Positions 22,661 to 32,948 of a stretch of 64,000 bases of DNA are shown here, in pieces (position 1 is the stretch's first letter; each line of letters begins with the position of its first letter). The notes under the pieces are model-generated. The model did no database searches. It saw only the letters and a program-made list of their open reading frames with translations, and was not told the DNA's origin. Where the stretch lies: NCBI GenBank assembly GCA_036346395.1, contig CM070606.1, positions 15,114,915 to 15,178,914 of the forward strand, written 5' to 3'. The position numbers were made by a program, and so were the translations under genes. Source of the DNA: Hsuehochloa calcarea. Taxonomy: Eukaryota; Streptophyta; Magnoliopsida; Poales; Poaceae.

Positions 22661-24614
22661 TGTGGATATCATGGGGATATGCTCGGATCTTAGGATGATG
22701 TGACAATTGGCAATGGCGTTAATGGTTTGTCGTTTCACGGGTTTTCGACAAAGTTTGACCTTTATTCGAACTTTACGGGCGGTGGTCTGACCGCCATAAC
22801 AGGCGATCCGGCCGGTCCCAAATCGGTCGGACCGGCCATGTCGCCGGTCGGACGGCCGTGACAAAGTGGTCAAAGCAGTGGGCCAAAAATAGAGGTGTAG
22901 GCAAGTGAGGATCCCATTGTTCTTGCTCCCATAATTTTGGAGTCTCGATAAAAAGTTCTATTGGTTTAAAGTTTCCGATGGGTTTGGATTTTGGGGTTGA
23001 AAATTGGCTAAGTCCTTCTGGTGGTCGGACCGGCCTTTGGCCGTGATCCGGCCGGCAAGGCAGCGATCGAGCCGAGCCACGAGGCGATCGACCGGTTATT
23101 ATGAACGTCGCTGTCGTGGCGGCGTTGTTCGATAGTTAGGTCAAAGTCATGAGTTTGATGCATATGTGTTGCATGATGCATGTTTTGACTAACGTGGGTC
23201 AAGTTGCGAAGAACTTGTTCCGGTTTCGATTTGCTTGTCTATTGTTGTGCGAGGCTTGCTTGGTGGTCAGCGACGGTCAGCGGCGAGGATGATCGGGGCG
23301 AGGCTTGGAGAGCTTAGGTCGAGCGATCGGCGATGCGGGTGAGTCAATGAAATCAAGTATGGTGCGAGAATGGACAAGGATGACCGAGCAGACGATTCGG
23401 TCGGCCGGTTTGATCAAGCGGCGCGGGAGTCGGTGCAAGTGCCATGGTGGTTTCGGTGGGGCGGATGGGAGAACTTGCCAACATGGAAGGCGGTGATCAA
23501 CCTACGTGGCGGAGCATGCGAAGTGCTTGCGAAGATGGACTCGGTCTTGGAGAAGGACCGAGAAGAATATTTGGTAATCTTACAAATATCACCTTAGTGA
23601 CCTTTTGCCTACCCACGGCGCAAGGCAGCGCAAGAGAAGCGGTTTAGGTTAAGAGGTGTTGTAGGCGGCGCTTTAAAATGCGTGCGTGTGTGACCCGTTT
23701 GTGTTGGGCCTTAGCGGGAGCCCATTTGAGTTAATTTTCTAGAAGGTCTAAGTCTCCACTATAAATAGAGGAGGAGGTGGCTGCACCCCTTCAACCCTTT
23801 AATCATTATTGAAACCCTAGTTTTGGCTTAGGGAGAGGATTAGTGGAGGTTAGGGTTCTAGAGAGTTTTGATTTGATCTTGTGCTCTTGGATTGAGCTTT
23901 GTCCTCCATTGATGGAGTGGTGTAAACCCAAACCCTATCAAATCAATCCAAAAAAGCTTTGATCAAAGATGTGTCTCTTTGCCCTTCTTCTCTCTATTTG
24001 GTGATTTTGAGTCTTTCTTTGATTCGCATGTTTTGATTGATTTCTTTACATGATATAGCTTGCTTTGTGACATGTGGGAACACATCTAAGATCATCTTGA
24101 TCATCAATCACCCACGAGCAAGTTTTTGGGTCACGTTTTCGTTTTGACTCGGTTTGAACCATCCATCTCTCAAACTGAAAAATGTCGTAACTTTTCCATG
24201 GATCTCCATGATCTTCGATTGGAATAGGTTCTGACATCCTAGAAGGTGTGTTCCAAGTTTCATGAAGTTTGGAGTTGTAGATCAAAAGTTAGACCTATTT
24301 GCAACCGTTTTTGGTGATTTCCTTGTTCATCAATTTGGAGGTCGGACCGCCCTAGCTAGAGTCGGACCGCCCCTTGGAGAGTCGGACCGCCCACAATGAA
24401 GTCGGACCGCCCTACTCTTAGGAATTTAAGTTTGGTTGTTTTGGTTGTTTTGCTTGGGGTTTTGATTGGATTCAATCCTAGTCTTCCATTGTCTTGGTAT
24501 ATCGATCTTCATAGCTTCTATAGCTATTGGAGTGAAATTTGTGTTGAATCTAATCGTGGTTGAAAAAGTGGCGTGCTCCTATTCACCCCCTCTAGTCGCC
24601 TTTTCGGTCCAACA
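22661..24614 (+). repeat. 3' LTR of element C
   Basis: 1954 bp, same ends as 13561-15523. TATAAATA at 23760-23767. The GTCGGACCGCC array is at 24341, 24361, 24381 and 24401, an exact 20-bp period. Confidence 0.93.
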
Positions 24615-25445
24615 ATTGAATTCTTACGTGATCTAGCTTGTTGTGATATGTGGGAACATATCTAGGATCATCAATCACCCACGAGCAAGATTTTGGATCT
24701 AGTTTTTGTTTTGACTCGGTTTTGAACCCTTCTTCAATCAAACAGAAAAAGATCGTTATTCTTCTGAGAATTGTCACAATCTTCGATTGGAATAGGTTCC
24801 TAACATCATAGAGAAGGTGCGTTCCAAGTTTCATCGAGTTTGGAGTTGTAGATCAAAAGTTTCATCTATTTGCAACTTCGTCATCGGGCTGTTTTGATCT
24901 GTTCTGTAACACCCTGGCCCAAAATCGGCTCAATGCCCAGCCCACCGTGGGGCGGACCCACCACACATAGCACCTCACTTACATTTTTGTCCTCGCTTCG
25001 TGTAAAAGGGTTAACCCAGAGGTGCTACGTTTGGATCCAACAGGCATTATATACCACTACAACTCACTTGAGACAAGCAATGTGGGACTAATCCCACCAC
25101 ACAACTCATCATGGGCCACATGGGCCGCGCTTCTGGCGGTAGGGTATTACATGTTCTTGGTCGTGGTCGGACCGCCAAGGCCACCGATCAAACCGCCCGA
25201 AGTCGTGATCGACCGCCGCCCAGACCAGTCGGACCTTGATGCACTAAATTGCTTTAGTCTTTGTTAATTTTGTCGTATTGCTTAGGGGTTTAAATTGGAT
25301 TCAATATTAGTCTTTCGGTGTACTGATATATTGACCTTCATATCTTCCATAGCTACTGGAGTAAAATCCTATTGAATCAATTATTTGTGAAAAAGTGAGT
25401 GTGCTCCTATTCAACCCCCCCTCTAGTCGCCTTTTCGGTCCAACA
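24615..25445 (+). mobile_element. Split SIRE-type solo LTR, right part
   Basis: Resumes with ATTGAATTCTTACGTGATC, matching about 8270 of the intact LTR, and ends TTCGGTCCAACA at 25445, followed by ATACC. About 460 bp of the family consensus, including the TATA region, is missing between the left part (to 13560) and this part. It is interrupted by the small LTR at 24905-25151. Confidence 0.83.
24905..25151 (+). mobile_element. TRIM-like 247-bp solo LTR
   Basis: Begins TGTAACACCCTGGCCC and ends AGGGTATTACA, with TGTTC on both sides (24900-24904 and 25152-25156). Terminal TG...CA, 5-bp duplication and small size fit a solo LTR of a terminal-repeat-in-miniature element. It has no coding potential. 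Confidence 0.82.
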
Positions 25446-26206
25446 ATACCGAGATGTGTTTCCAAAAGAGTTACTAGGAATGCCACCGGACCGTGACATC
25501 GAGTTCGTCATTGATCTAGTACCAGGGACAGCACCAATTTCAAAGAGACCTTATCGATACCAGCCGACGAGTTGGTAGAAACAAAGAAGCAGATTGAAAA
25601 ACTTCTTGAGAATGGTTTCGTAATACCTAGTTAAATGCGCCATGGGGAGCGCCGATCCTATTTGTGAGGAAAAAGGATGGAAGCATAAGAATGTGCATGG
25701 ATTATCATTCCTTGAACGAAGTCACTATCAAGAACGAGTACCCACTGCTTCGCATTGATGATTTGTTAGACCAGATGAAAGAAGCCGGAGTGTTCTCAAA
25801 GATCGACCTACGATCAGGTTGCCATCAGTTCAAGATTTGTCCGAAGGATATACCGAAGACCGCTTTCTCAACGCGATACATACATTATGAGTTCCTAGTC
25901 ATGTCCTTTTGTCTAACTAATGTCCCTGCCTATTTCATCAACATGATGAACTAGGTATTCATAGAATATTTGGACAAGTTTGCAGTTGTATGTATTGATG
26001 ATATTTTGGTTTATTCCAAGACAGAAGAAGAACATGTGGAGCATTTGAGAATAATCTTGGAGAACCTTAGAGAGCACCAGTTGTATGCAATGTTCAGCAA
26101 ATGTGAATTCTGGAAGAAGAAAGTTGATTTCCTTGGTCATGTGATGACAGCTGCAGGAGTAGCAGTCGAACCTAGAAAAGTTAAGGCAGTGTTACATTGG
26201 GAGTAA
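25446..26206 (+). pseudogene. Element B reverse transcriptase
   Basis: Starts with RDVFPKELLGMPPDRD and LVPGTAPISKRPYRY, then KKDGSIRMCMDYHSLNEVTI (25664), FSKIDLRSGCHQFKI, a box VCIDDILVYSKTEEEHVEHL with both aspartates present (25994-26002), and FSKCEFWKKKVDFLGHVM. A TAG at about 25953 and frame changes near 25580-25640 break it. This is the chromovirus RT that copies B RNA. Confidence 0.9.
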
Positions 26207-27020
26207 CCCAAGATCGTAACTCAGATTCGTAGTTTCTTAGGAATGGCAGGGTATTATTAGCGTTTCATCGAAGGATTCTCAACAATTGCTAAGGCTCTTA
26301 CGCAATTGTTGAAGAATGAGAAAAAGTTCATTTGGACTACAGCCTGTGAAGAAAGTTTCCAAGAATTGAAGAAGCGTTTGACTTCAGTCCCAGTGCTGAT
26401 CTTGCCAGATATTCACAAGGATTTTGATATCTACTGTGATGCTTCGCGTCAAGAATAAATATGTCCTGATGCAAGAAGAAAGAGCCGTCGCTTATGCGTC
26501 AAGGCAATTGAGACCCCATGAGGAGAATTATCCTACTCATGATCTAGAATTAGCTACCGTAGTGCATGCTTTGAAAATATAGCGTCATTACTTCATTGGT
26601 AATCGCTGCGAGGTATACACAGATCATAAGAGCCTGAAATATATTTTCACTCAATCTGACCTAAACATGAATTATAATCTTGGAATCCACTACCATCCTG
26701 GTAAAGCCAATGTCGTTGCAGATGCTTCGAGTCATAAGAGTTACGACAATGCTTTGGAAGTAAAAGAAATATGTTCAGAACTTCAAGAGGAATTTCAGAA
26801 GCTGAAACTAGAAATTGTATCTGAAAGATTTGTGGCTAATCTAGAAGTACAGTCTACTTTAGAGAAACGGATTCGTGAAGGCCAACCAAATGATCCGAAA
26901 ATCTGTAACATCAAGAAGAATATGGCAGAAGGGAAATTCAAGGACTCCACCAGAGATGATCAAGATGTACTGTGGATTAACGGACGTATCTTTCTACCAG
27001 ATAGTGATGGTTTGAGATAG
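26207..27020 (+). pseudogene. Element B RNase H and integrase zinc domain start
   Basis: Readable pieces are the connection stretch with a stop (YY then TAG near 26260), a CDAS block with a frameshift near 26435-26450, a KYIFTQSDLNMN-like block near 26640-26670, and HYHPGKANVVADASSHKS (26690-26740) where the family has ALSR. The frame 26667-27020 then runs into the linker before the integrase zinc domain. Confidence 0.83.
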
Positions 27021-27800
27021 CTAATCTTGAAGGAAGCCCATGACTCAAAGTATTCAATTCACCCTGGTAGTACTAAGATGTACCAGGATGTCAAGAATAA
27101 ATTACGGTGCCTTGTGCGGCGTGTGTCAAAAAGTAAAGCGAAACATCGAGAGAACAACGAGTTATTACAACATTGAAGATTCAGTGGAAGTGGGAAGAGA
27201 TCAGAATGTATTTCATTACCGGTTTACCCAGGACTCAATCGGGCTACGATTTGATTTGGGTAATAGTCGATCATCTAACCAAAGTCGCCCATTTTTTGCC
27301 AGTCAAAACCACGTACTCAGGAGATCACCTTGCAGAGTTATATATGTCAAGAATCATCAGTCTGCATGGTGGGCCTAAGAAGATACTGTTAGATCAAGGA
27401 TCTCAGTTCACCTCTCGTTTATGGCAGAGTCTACATGAAGCATTGGGAACCCACTGAACTTCAGTACTGCTTATCATCCTCAGACAGATGGACAGGCTGA
27501 AAGTGTCAACGAGATATTTGAAGATATGTTGGGAGCTTGTGTTCCAGCTAATGCTACCAGTTGGGATAAGAGTTTGCCATATGCAGAATTTTTGTATAAC
27601 AACAGTTATCAAGCTAGTCTGTAAATGTCACCATTTGAAGCCCTGCATGGTCGTGCCTGTAGAACCCCTTTGAATTGGTATGAAACAGCCGAACGTTTGG
27701 TATTTGGACCAGATATTATCCAAGAAGCAGAGGAACTAGTGGCCGTCATTAGAGAGAGATTGAAGATATCTCAGTAGAGACAAAAAAAAGCTATACTAAT
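27021..27800 (+). pseudogene. Element B integrase
   Basis: The H2C2 domain is read at 27027-27170 (HDSKYSIHPGSTKMYQDVK, then CQKVKR). The core frame at 27173-27457 has MYFITGLPRTQSGYD with the first catalytic Asp at 27269-27271 and LLDQGSQF with the second at 27392-27394. The Glu (AES, 27499-27501) is in the next frame; the spacing is one base short of 35 residues, so a single-base loss near 27455 explains the break. A stop (TAA) interrupts the SPFEALHGR region near 27622. Confidence 0.88.
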
Positions 27801-28250
27801 AATCGTCGCCGTGATCTCAGCTTTGAGCCTGAAGATTTTGTTTATCTCTGAGTTACTCCACTCAGAGGTGTCAAGCGGTTTCATGCTAGAGGGAAACTTG
27901 CCCCCAGGTATGTTGGGCCGTTCAAGATTTTGGAACGCTGTGGAAAAGTTGCCTATCAGCTGGAGCTACCACAGTCATTAGCAGGAGTGCATGATGTCTT
28001 TCATGTCTCTCAGTTAAATAAATGTCTTTGTGTGCCAGAAGAACAAGCTCCGTTGGATGCAATTGAGTTGAAAAAAGATCTCACTAACAAAAAGCAACCA
28101 GTCAAGATTTTGGATGTCGCAGAGCGTCGTACTAGGAGCAAGACCGTCTGTTTCTCTAAAGTTCAGCGGAATAACCACTCAGAAGGAGAAGCCACGTGGG
28201 AACGTGAAGAAGAGTTGAAAACCGAGTTTCCTATCCTCTTCTCTGGCTAG
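27801..28250 (+). pseudogene. Element B integrase tail and chromodomain
   Basis: The frame from 27930 holds a GKVAYQLELPQSLAGVHDVF block and FHVSQLNKC, the conserved C-terminal integrase fold. It ends with a chromodomain remnant (RNNHSEGEATWEREEELKTE, then FPILF) before the stop at 28248-28250. Chromodomains in this position steer integration toward heterochromatin. This defines B as a chromovirus. Confidence 0.88.
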
Positions 28251-28277
28251 CCTGAATCTCGTGGACGAGATTCCTTT

Positions 28278-28291
28278 AAGTGGGGGAAGTT
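28278..28291 (+). other. Element B polypurine tract
   Basis: AAGTGGGGGAAGTT lies between the pol stop and the LTR start TGTAACATCC, the expected position for the plus-strand primer. Confidence 0.7.
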
Positions 28292-30294
28292 TGTAACATC
28301 CCAATTTTTCAAGCTATAAAAATCCTTTGAAAAGTTACTAGTTCGAAAATTCACCATTTGAATTTTTATTGAATTTTATTAAAGCTTAATATGAACTTTA
28401 GCATCAAAATAATTTAATGTGATTAATCCCAACATCAACTATTGTCAAAATTATTTTATTTAGATTCTATGTGCTTGGATATATTTTCTAGATTTTTCCA
28501 AAAAAATTTGAGTTCAGTTGCTATTTGGATTTTCTGCTATTTTCTAAAAAGAAAAACAAATTTTAATTTCCCGAAACAAAAGCGGGCCAAAACCCAACTA
28601 CTATTCCAGCTCGGCCCAACCCAGCTAGCCTGATTCCTCCAGCCTTTAATCCCGCGCTGTAGCCCGGCCTGCTCGGCCTTTCTTCCGCCGAAGCACCGCT
28701 CACGCACGTCGACGCTTCCCCCGCTGACCGGTGGGCCCACTGCTGACGTCATATTCCTCCCGAACTCCCGAGTATGAGTTTCGCACGGCAGCACCATCGT
28801 CTCCGCTATGCACTCCCGCTCTTGCACTATTTAATGGCCGCCGTCTGCATGAAATTCTTCGCCTCGCCTCTTTCTTCAAAAGCCCTAAGGCGCCGTTCCC
28901 GGGTTCATCTTCTTTGTGCCGCAATCGCCGAAGAACTACCGGCCGCCGAAGCTTCTCCGCCGCTCGAATTCGCCGCCGTCAGCTCACCCTCGCCCTTAAT
29001 TCCACTACCGTTGGGTGCACAATTGCGAGAGCTACGCAACGATGCCATCGTCCTTGCCCGAGGATCATCGCATCGCCGTTTTTGGTTTCGTTCGACAACC
29101 GGCCGCCGCCTGCCTTTGCCGATCTACATCGTTGGTGAGCTCCCAGCTCATTCAAGCACGTCATCTCATGCTCCATCTTAATCTCGTCTGAAACCCCCTC
29201 CACCTGAAGCTTCTCCTCCCCGAAGCGCTGCCGCCACTCCTTCACCGAAGCCACCGCTGGCCGAAGTGTCACCGCCGCCATTGTCGCCGTCGTTGACGAA
29301 CCACCGCCATTCGAGCCAAGCCAGCACCTCCCAAAGCTTTGCCGTGTTCCTGGGATTCCATTTTGGTACATCCCCGACGCTGCCTCGCCGCCGATCACCG
29401 TCAACGCCGTCAGCTCCACCGCCGGCCAAGGTTGCTCCCAATTCTCTCTGTTTTCTCTCTTTGCTGACGTGGCTTGCCTGCTCATCCTCCACATAAAATT
29501 ATATAAATTCAATATCTATTTATTTATTTATTATTTTTATTTAATTTTTTTGAGTTTATTTTGCCTCTATTTATTTATTTATTTTGTTTATTTATTTTAT
29601 TTGCGAGTAGACGTTAATACTTCTGGGACTTTTGAAGAAGAAGGAGTGCCTTAAGATCAAGATCAGTACCTAGACCTATTCCAAGGTAAGTTTTTAAAAT
29701 ACTTTGATTCAAACTATTGCATTCTATTTCAAGTGTTTATTTAACTGATTTTGGGTTAGTTATTAATCCAAATTGTTATATCCACCTTGTCTATTGTTAT
29801 GCCATGATCTTTTGTCACCCTAGGTTGGATCATTATTAGTTTGTATTATCATAGCACCAACGTGGGTTGGTTCATACGAGTAGATTGCTTAGCCATGGCA
29901 CAGGTCATCATTTCATGTGAGTTGCTAATATAAAATTCATAAAAATTCCTAGAATTATTTGATCCAACTTAAATTTGAATTTTATTTTTGCACATAATTA
30001 TTTTATTTTACGGAAAATAGGAAAAATCTTTATAAATACCGAGAAAATTTTAGAAATTAATTAAACTTTTATTTTCACTTTAAATCTAATAAAATCCCAT
30101 AAAATTCTATAAATTTTCGTTTTGATTTTAAAACCGTTAAATTAAATAATTGATTTTTTTTTCTTTTTCCTTTTAACATAGAAAACTCTTTTTAAATTAC
30201 AGAAAATCAAGAAAAATCTTTGACAACTAGAAAATCCAACAAAATAATAACTTTATTTATTTTTATTTTGGTAACAGAACTTTGGGATGTTATA
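28292..30294 (+). repeat. 3' LTR of element B
   Basis: Begins TGTAACATCCCAATTTTTC and ends ACTTTGGGATGTTATA (family end probably TTACA). About 2.0 kb. The centre (28680-29470) is GC-rich with spurious long frames on both strands; 29490-29600 and 29930-30260 are very AT-rich with repeated TTTATTTATT and AAAATTCTATAAA words. Only the 3' LTR lies in the window. Confidence 0.85.
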
Positions 30295-30298
30295 GAGA

Positions 30299-30927
30299 TG
30301 ATGGCCGCACCAAGCATGGAGATGATCATACGAGGAATTGATATTTCTATACTGAGGTTTAGTAGAATCTAGTATGAAGACTATATATTAAGTTGTTTAG
30401 GCCAACACTTAGCAACAATTGAGAAGAGGAACTTGGTGTTGTGCCACCTACGCTAATAGGCCATGGGCTTTGTAATTCGGGCTAGACACCTAGGGTTAGC
30501 ACTATTCACATGGTACTGTTCTTGCATGAACAGTACCCGCCCTCTCTTCCTCCTTTACATAGTGGCCGCCACCCTTAGGGTTTGGCGGGTTTTGTTGAAT
30601 TGAAGTTTTGCTTTGCTACTTTATATTTTGTCCTCTTGTTCGGCAAGATCAACAGCTCTTCAGAACCCCACTTATCAATACAATTTCAACCCTATTTGCA
30701 ATTTCAGATTGTGTTTTACCTTGTTCTTGCGTGCCTCTTCGATGTATGGAGGAATTGATCTTCGTGATCAGGTCATCCAGGTATTCGTGCACGGTTAATA
30801 ACGACTTGTTGAGCAGTTCAGCGATCGCATGGTTTCGAGCCTTGCGAGTTCGTAGTCAGGATCGTGAGAGTTGAGCAACTTCTACTTAATTTATCATCTC
30901 ATCGAAAGATTGGGCCGTCAGGGACCA
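30299..30927 (+). repeat. LTR of an older CRM-like Ty3 element
   Basis: Begins TGATGGCCGCACC right after the end of B and ends near GGGCCGTCAGGGACCA. Its R/U5 half (from TACATAGTGGCCGCCACCC at about 30556) is clearly related to the LTR in the BTB intron (about 53985-54361). The following CCGTGGTTCATCA (30928-30940) resembles a decayed primer site. B appears to have inserted beside this LTR. Confidence 0.7.
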
Positions 30928-32124
30928 CCGTGGTTCATCAAGTGACATCATAGCTACGATTGATCGGTGAGAGCTTCCAGTTTTCTAGTAGTAGATTTGT
31001 TTTTTCATACCTAAAGTCCAGAAAATTGCCAAAAAAATATTGCATCTATCATCCATACCGAGCCCCTTAGGCCATTGCAATTTGTGTCTGTTAGTTCCTG
31101 TTGTTGAATTTTCGTTGCATCGTCGAGTTGTTGTGCTGGTTTTTGTCTAAATTGGTCTAGTTCGGAGTCTCTTGCAAGTCGTCTAGTTCTGCCATGGCAA
31201 TTTTTTTGGCCACCTCAGTGCTGCCGCAACAACTCATAGCTGCCGCACTCCTACCATCGTTACCTTCGCTGCCGCAGCACTCATCACCCCCTGCAGCGTC
31301 GTTGTCTTTGCTACCGCGGCACCCATCACCTCCTTCCCCACCGCTGCCTACTGATCTTTGCCACAACCACCAAAATGCCTGCCACGGCAATCGATCGACC
31401 ACCACGATTACACGCCACCATTGCAAACCACTACCGCGGTACCAACTCGCTCTACCATTTGTTCGACCATCTTGTTGCTCGACCACGACCACCCTACCAC
31501 ATGAGCTAAAAACCTTGTTTCGTGTTGGTAGAAAGAAAACCTAAGATTCATCTAACTACGACAACGATAAAAAATTAGAGTTTAGAGAGAGTATCTTTTA
31601 ATTACCTTTATACCCCTATTGTTTACAAAGCGTTTGTGACCCATATACCTCCCTAGGCGAAGAGGAATTGAAGAGTTTTGAGTTAGGTGCGGATTCATAA
31701 AAAATAGAGGCAAAAAAAGAGAGCAATAAAAATAAAATAGAAGAAAAAAAAGAAATTGAGTGGCTCCTTTTTGATTTTTTTCCCTTGTTTAGATTGGCAT
31801 AGTTCATCCATTGCTCGCTTGCTTTGGTAGTTCTTATGCTAGCCTTCTCGTTGTTGCTCGTAGTCGTTCTTGCGAGTTGCACTAACTAAGCTTGGTTTAG
31901 ACTAGAACCAGCACTTGTGACTAGTACTTTGAAATACTTTTCATCTTTGCATACTGATTTGAACATTTGCTACTCCTTTACTACATACTAGCCTTCCAAG
32001 CTCCACTTCCTACTAACTTTCAGTAGTGTCGTTTTCTGCAATCGTTGAGTTATTCACAAGTGAGTATTCTGAACTAGCCACTGGTTGTACCACCTCCTTG
32101 CTGTATTGGTAAGAGCTTGTAGGG
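30928..32124 (+). other. Leader of the older CRM-like element
   Basis: About 1.2 kb of leader-like sequence after the LTR. It contains a run of GCCGC/CCACC-rich codons (31190-31500), an A-rich stretch (31680-31760) and TTTGCTACTCC-like words. No gag motif was found; the element is truncated here. Confidence 0.5.
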
Positions 32125-32820
32125 GGAAATGGGGTGGGGAGGTGAGGCTCAGGCGGTAGGCCAAGCCGGCCAGGAAGGGAGGAAAGGCATGAGAGCTCAC
32201 GGGCTCGAGTGGAAGAACCGAGCGGCTAGGACGCGTAGCAGCACGTCGGCGGCGCTAGGGGGGAGAAGCGGAGCCAGGAGAGGAGGCCGACCGGGGTGAC
32301 GCCATGTGCAAAGCTCCAACCGAACCACGCTCCAGGAGGAAGAAATGCAGAGAACGAAATGGAGTGGAGTGAGAGAGAAATGAAGAGAATGGGGGAATGG
32401 AGAATGAAGAACCAGGAAGTCTCTGGTTTCTCTCGTCCACCGAGGCACTAACAGCGCAGGCGGTGAAGGCAATAGATCCGGTCGGGGTTAGAGGAGGGCG
32501 GTGTCTCGTCTTAGATGGAGCGCCAGATCTGGGGAGGAGGTGGGACAGGGAAGAGAGAGTCGGACGGAGAAGGGGCGGGGAGGAGGTAGGCGGTCTCGGG
32601 AGGAGGTAGTCGAGGAAGAGGCGCCGGCGTGAAGGAGGAGGGACGAGACGTGCTGGGGAGGAGAAGGAGGGGGAAGGTGCGGTATTGGGGAAGGAGAGCC
32701 CGGCGGGGGAGTAGGAGTGAGAAGGAGGAGGAGGATGGGGAGGCGACGTGGGGATCGGGGATCGAGCGGGGATGTAGGGTTAGCGAAACTAAGGTGCAGC
32801 CGGGGAAAAAAAGGCGTGAC
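32125..32820. other. GC-rich, purine-biased stretch of unknown origin
   Basis: The plus strand is rich in GGAGG, GGGGA and GAAG. Long frames occur on both strands but are low-complexity (Pro/Ser/Leu-rich on the minus strand). On the minus strand it looks like a pyrimidine-rich 5' untranslated region of a grass gene, so it could be a fragment captured by the neighbouring CACTA element. No protein family was recognised. Confidence 0.35.
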
Positions 32821-32948
32821 ACTGGCATTTCTCTTCCGAGTGTTTCTGTTTTGATACATTCAGGATAATATTTGATCTCTCGAGTGTTATAGGAAACACT
32901 CGAGAAAGTTATTTTCTACCGAGTGCTGACTTCCCGTCCCGAGTGTCC

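Larger units (their letters stand above)
13561..24614 (+). mobile_element. Element C: SIRE-type Ty1/copia retrotransposon, complete
   Basis: Two nearly identical LTRs (13561-15523 and 22661-24614), a primer site, gag with zinc knuckle, then protease, integrase, RT and RNase H in Ty1/copia order, a long post-pol region and a purine tract. Large gag and 1.7 kb after pol are typical of the SIRE/Maximus lineage, though no env-like protein was recognised. It lies inside an older LTR of its own family. Flanks are GCAAG on the left and ATTGA on the right, so no target duplication survives. LTR similarity marks it as the youngest insertion here, yet its reading frames are broken many times. Confidence 0.9.
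1..30294 (+). mobile_element. Element B: Tekay/Del-type Ty3 chromovirus, nested host
   Basis: Its parts are collinear and scattered: leader and gag start (61-537), gag end and protease (9959-11131), protease-RT linker (12736-12844), RT to chromodomain (25446-28250) and 3' LTR (28292-30294). The gaps are filled by younger elements, two of them with exact target duplications. The order gag, PR, RT, RH, IN, chromodomain is that of Ty3 chromoviruses, and the gag and chromodomain style is Tekay/Del-like. The 5' LTR is left of the window. Stops and frameshifts make it non-functional. It inserted next to the LTR start of an older CRM-like element (30299). Confidence 0.85.

Noticed and set aside
28731..29512. 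Overlapping long frames in the GC-rich centre of the B LTR
   Set aside because: Several frames on both strands, Arg/Ser/Pro-rich, no conserved motif; expected from GC-rich LTR sequence.
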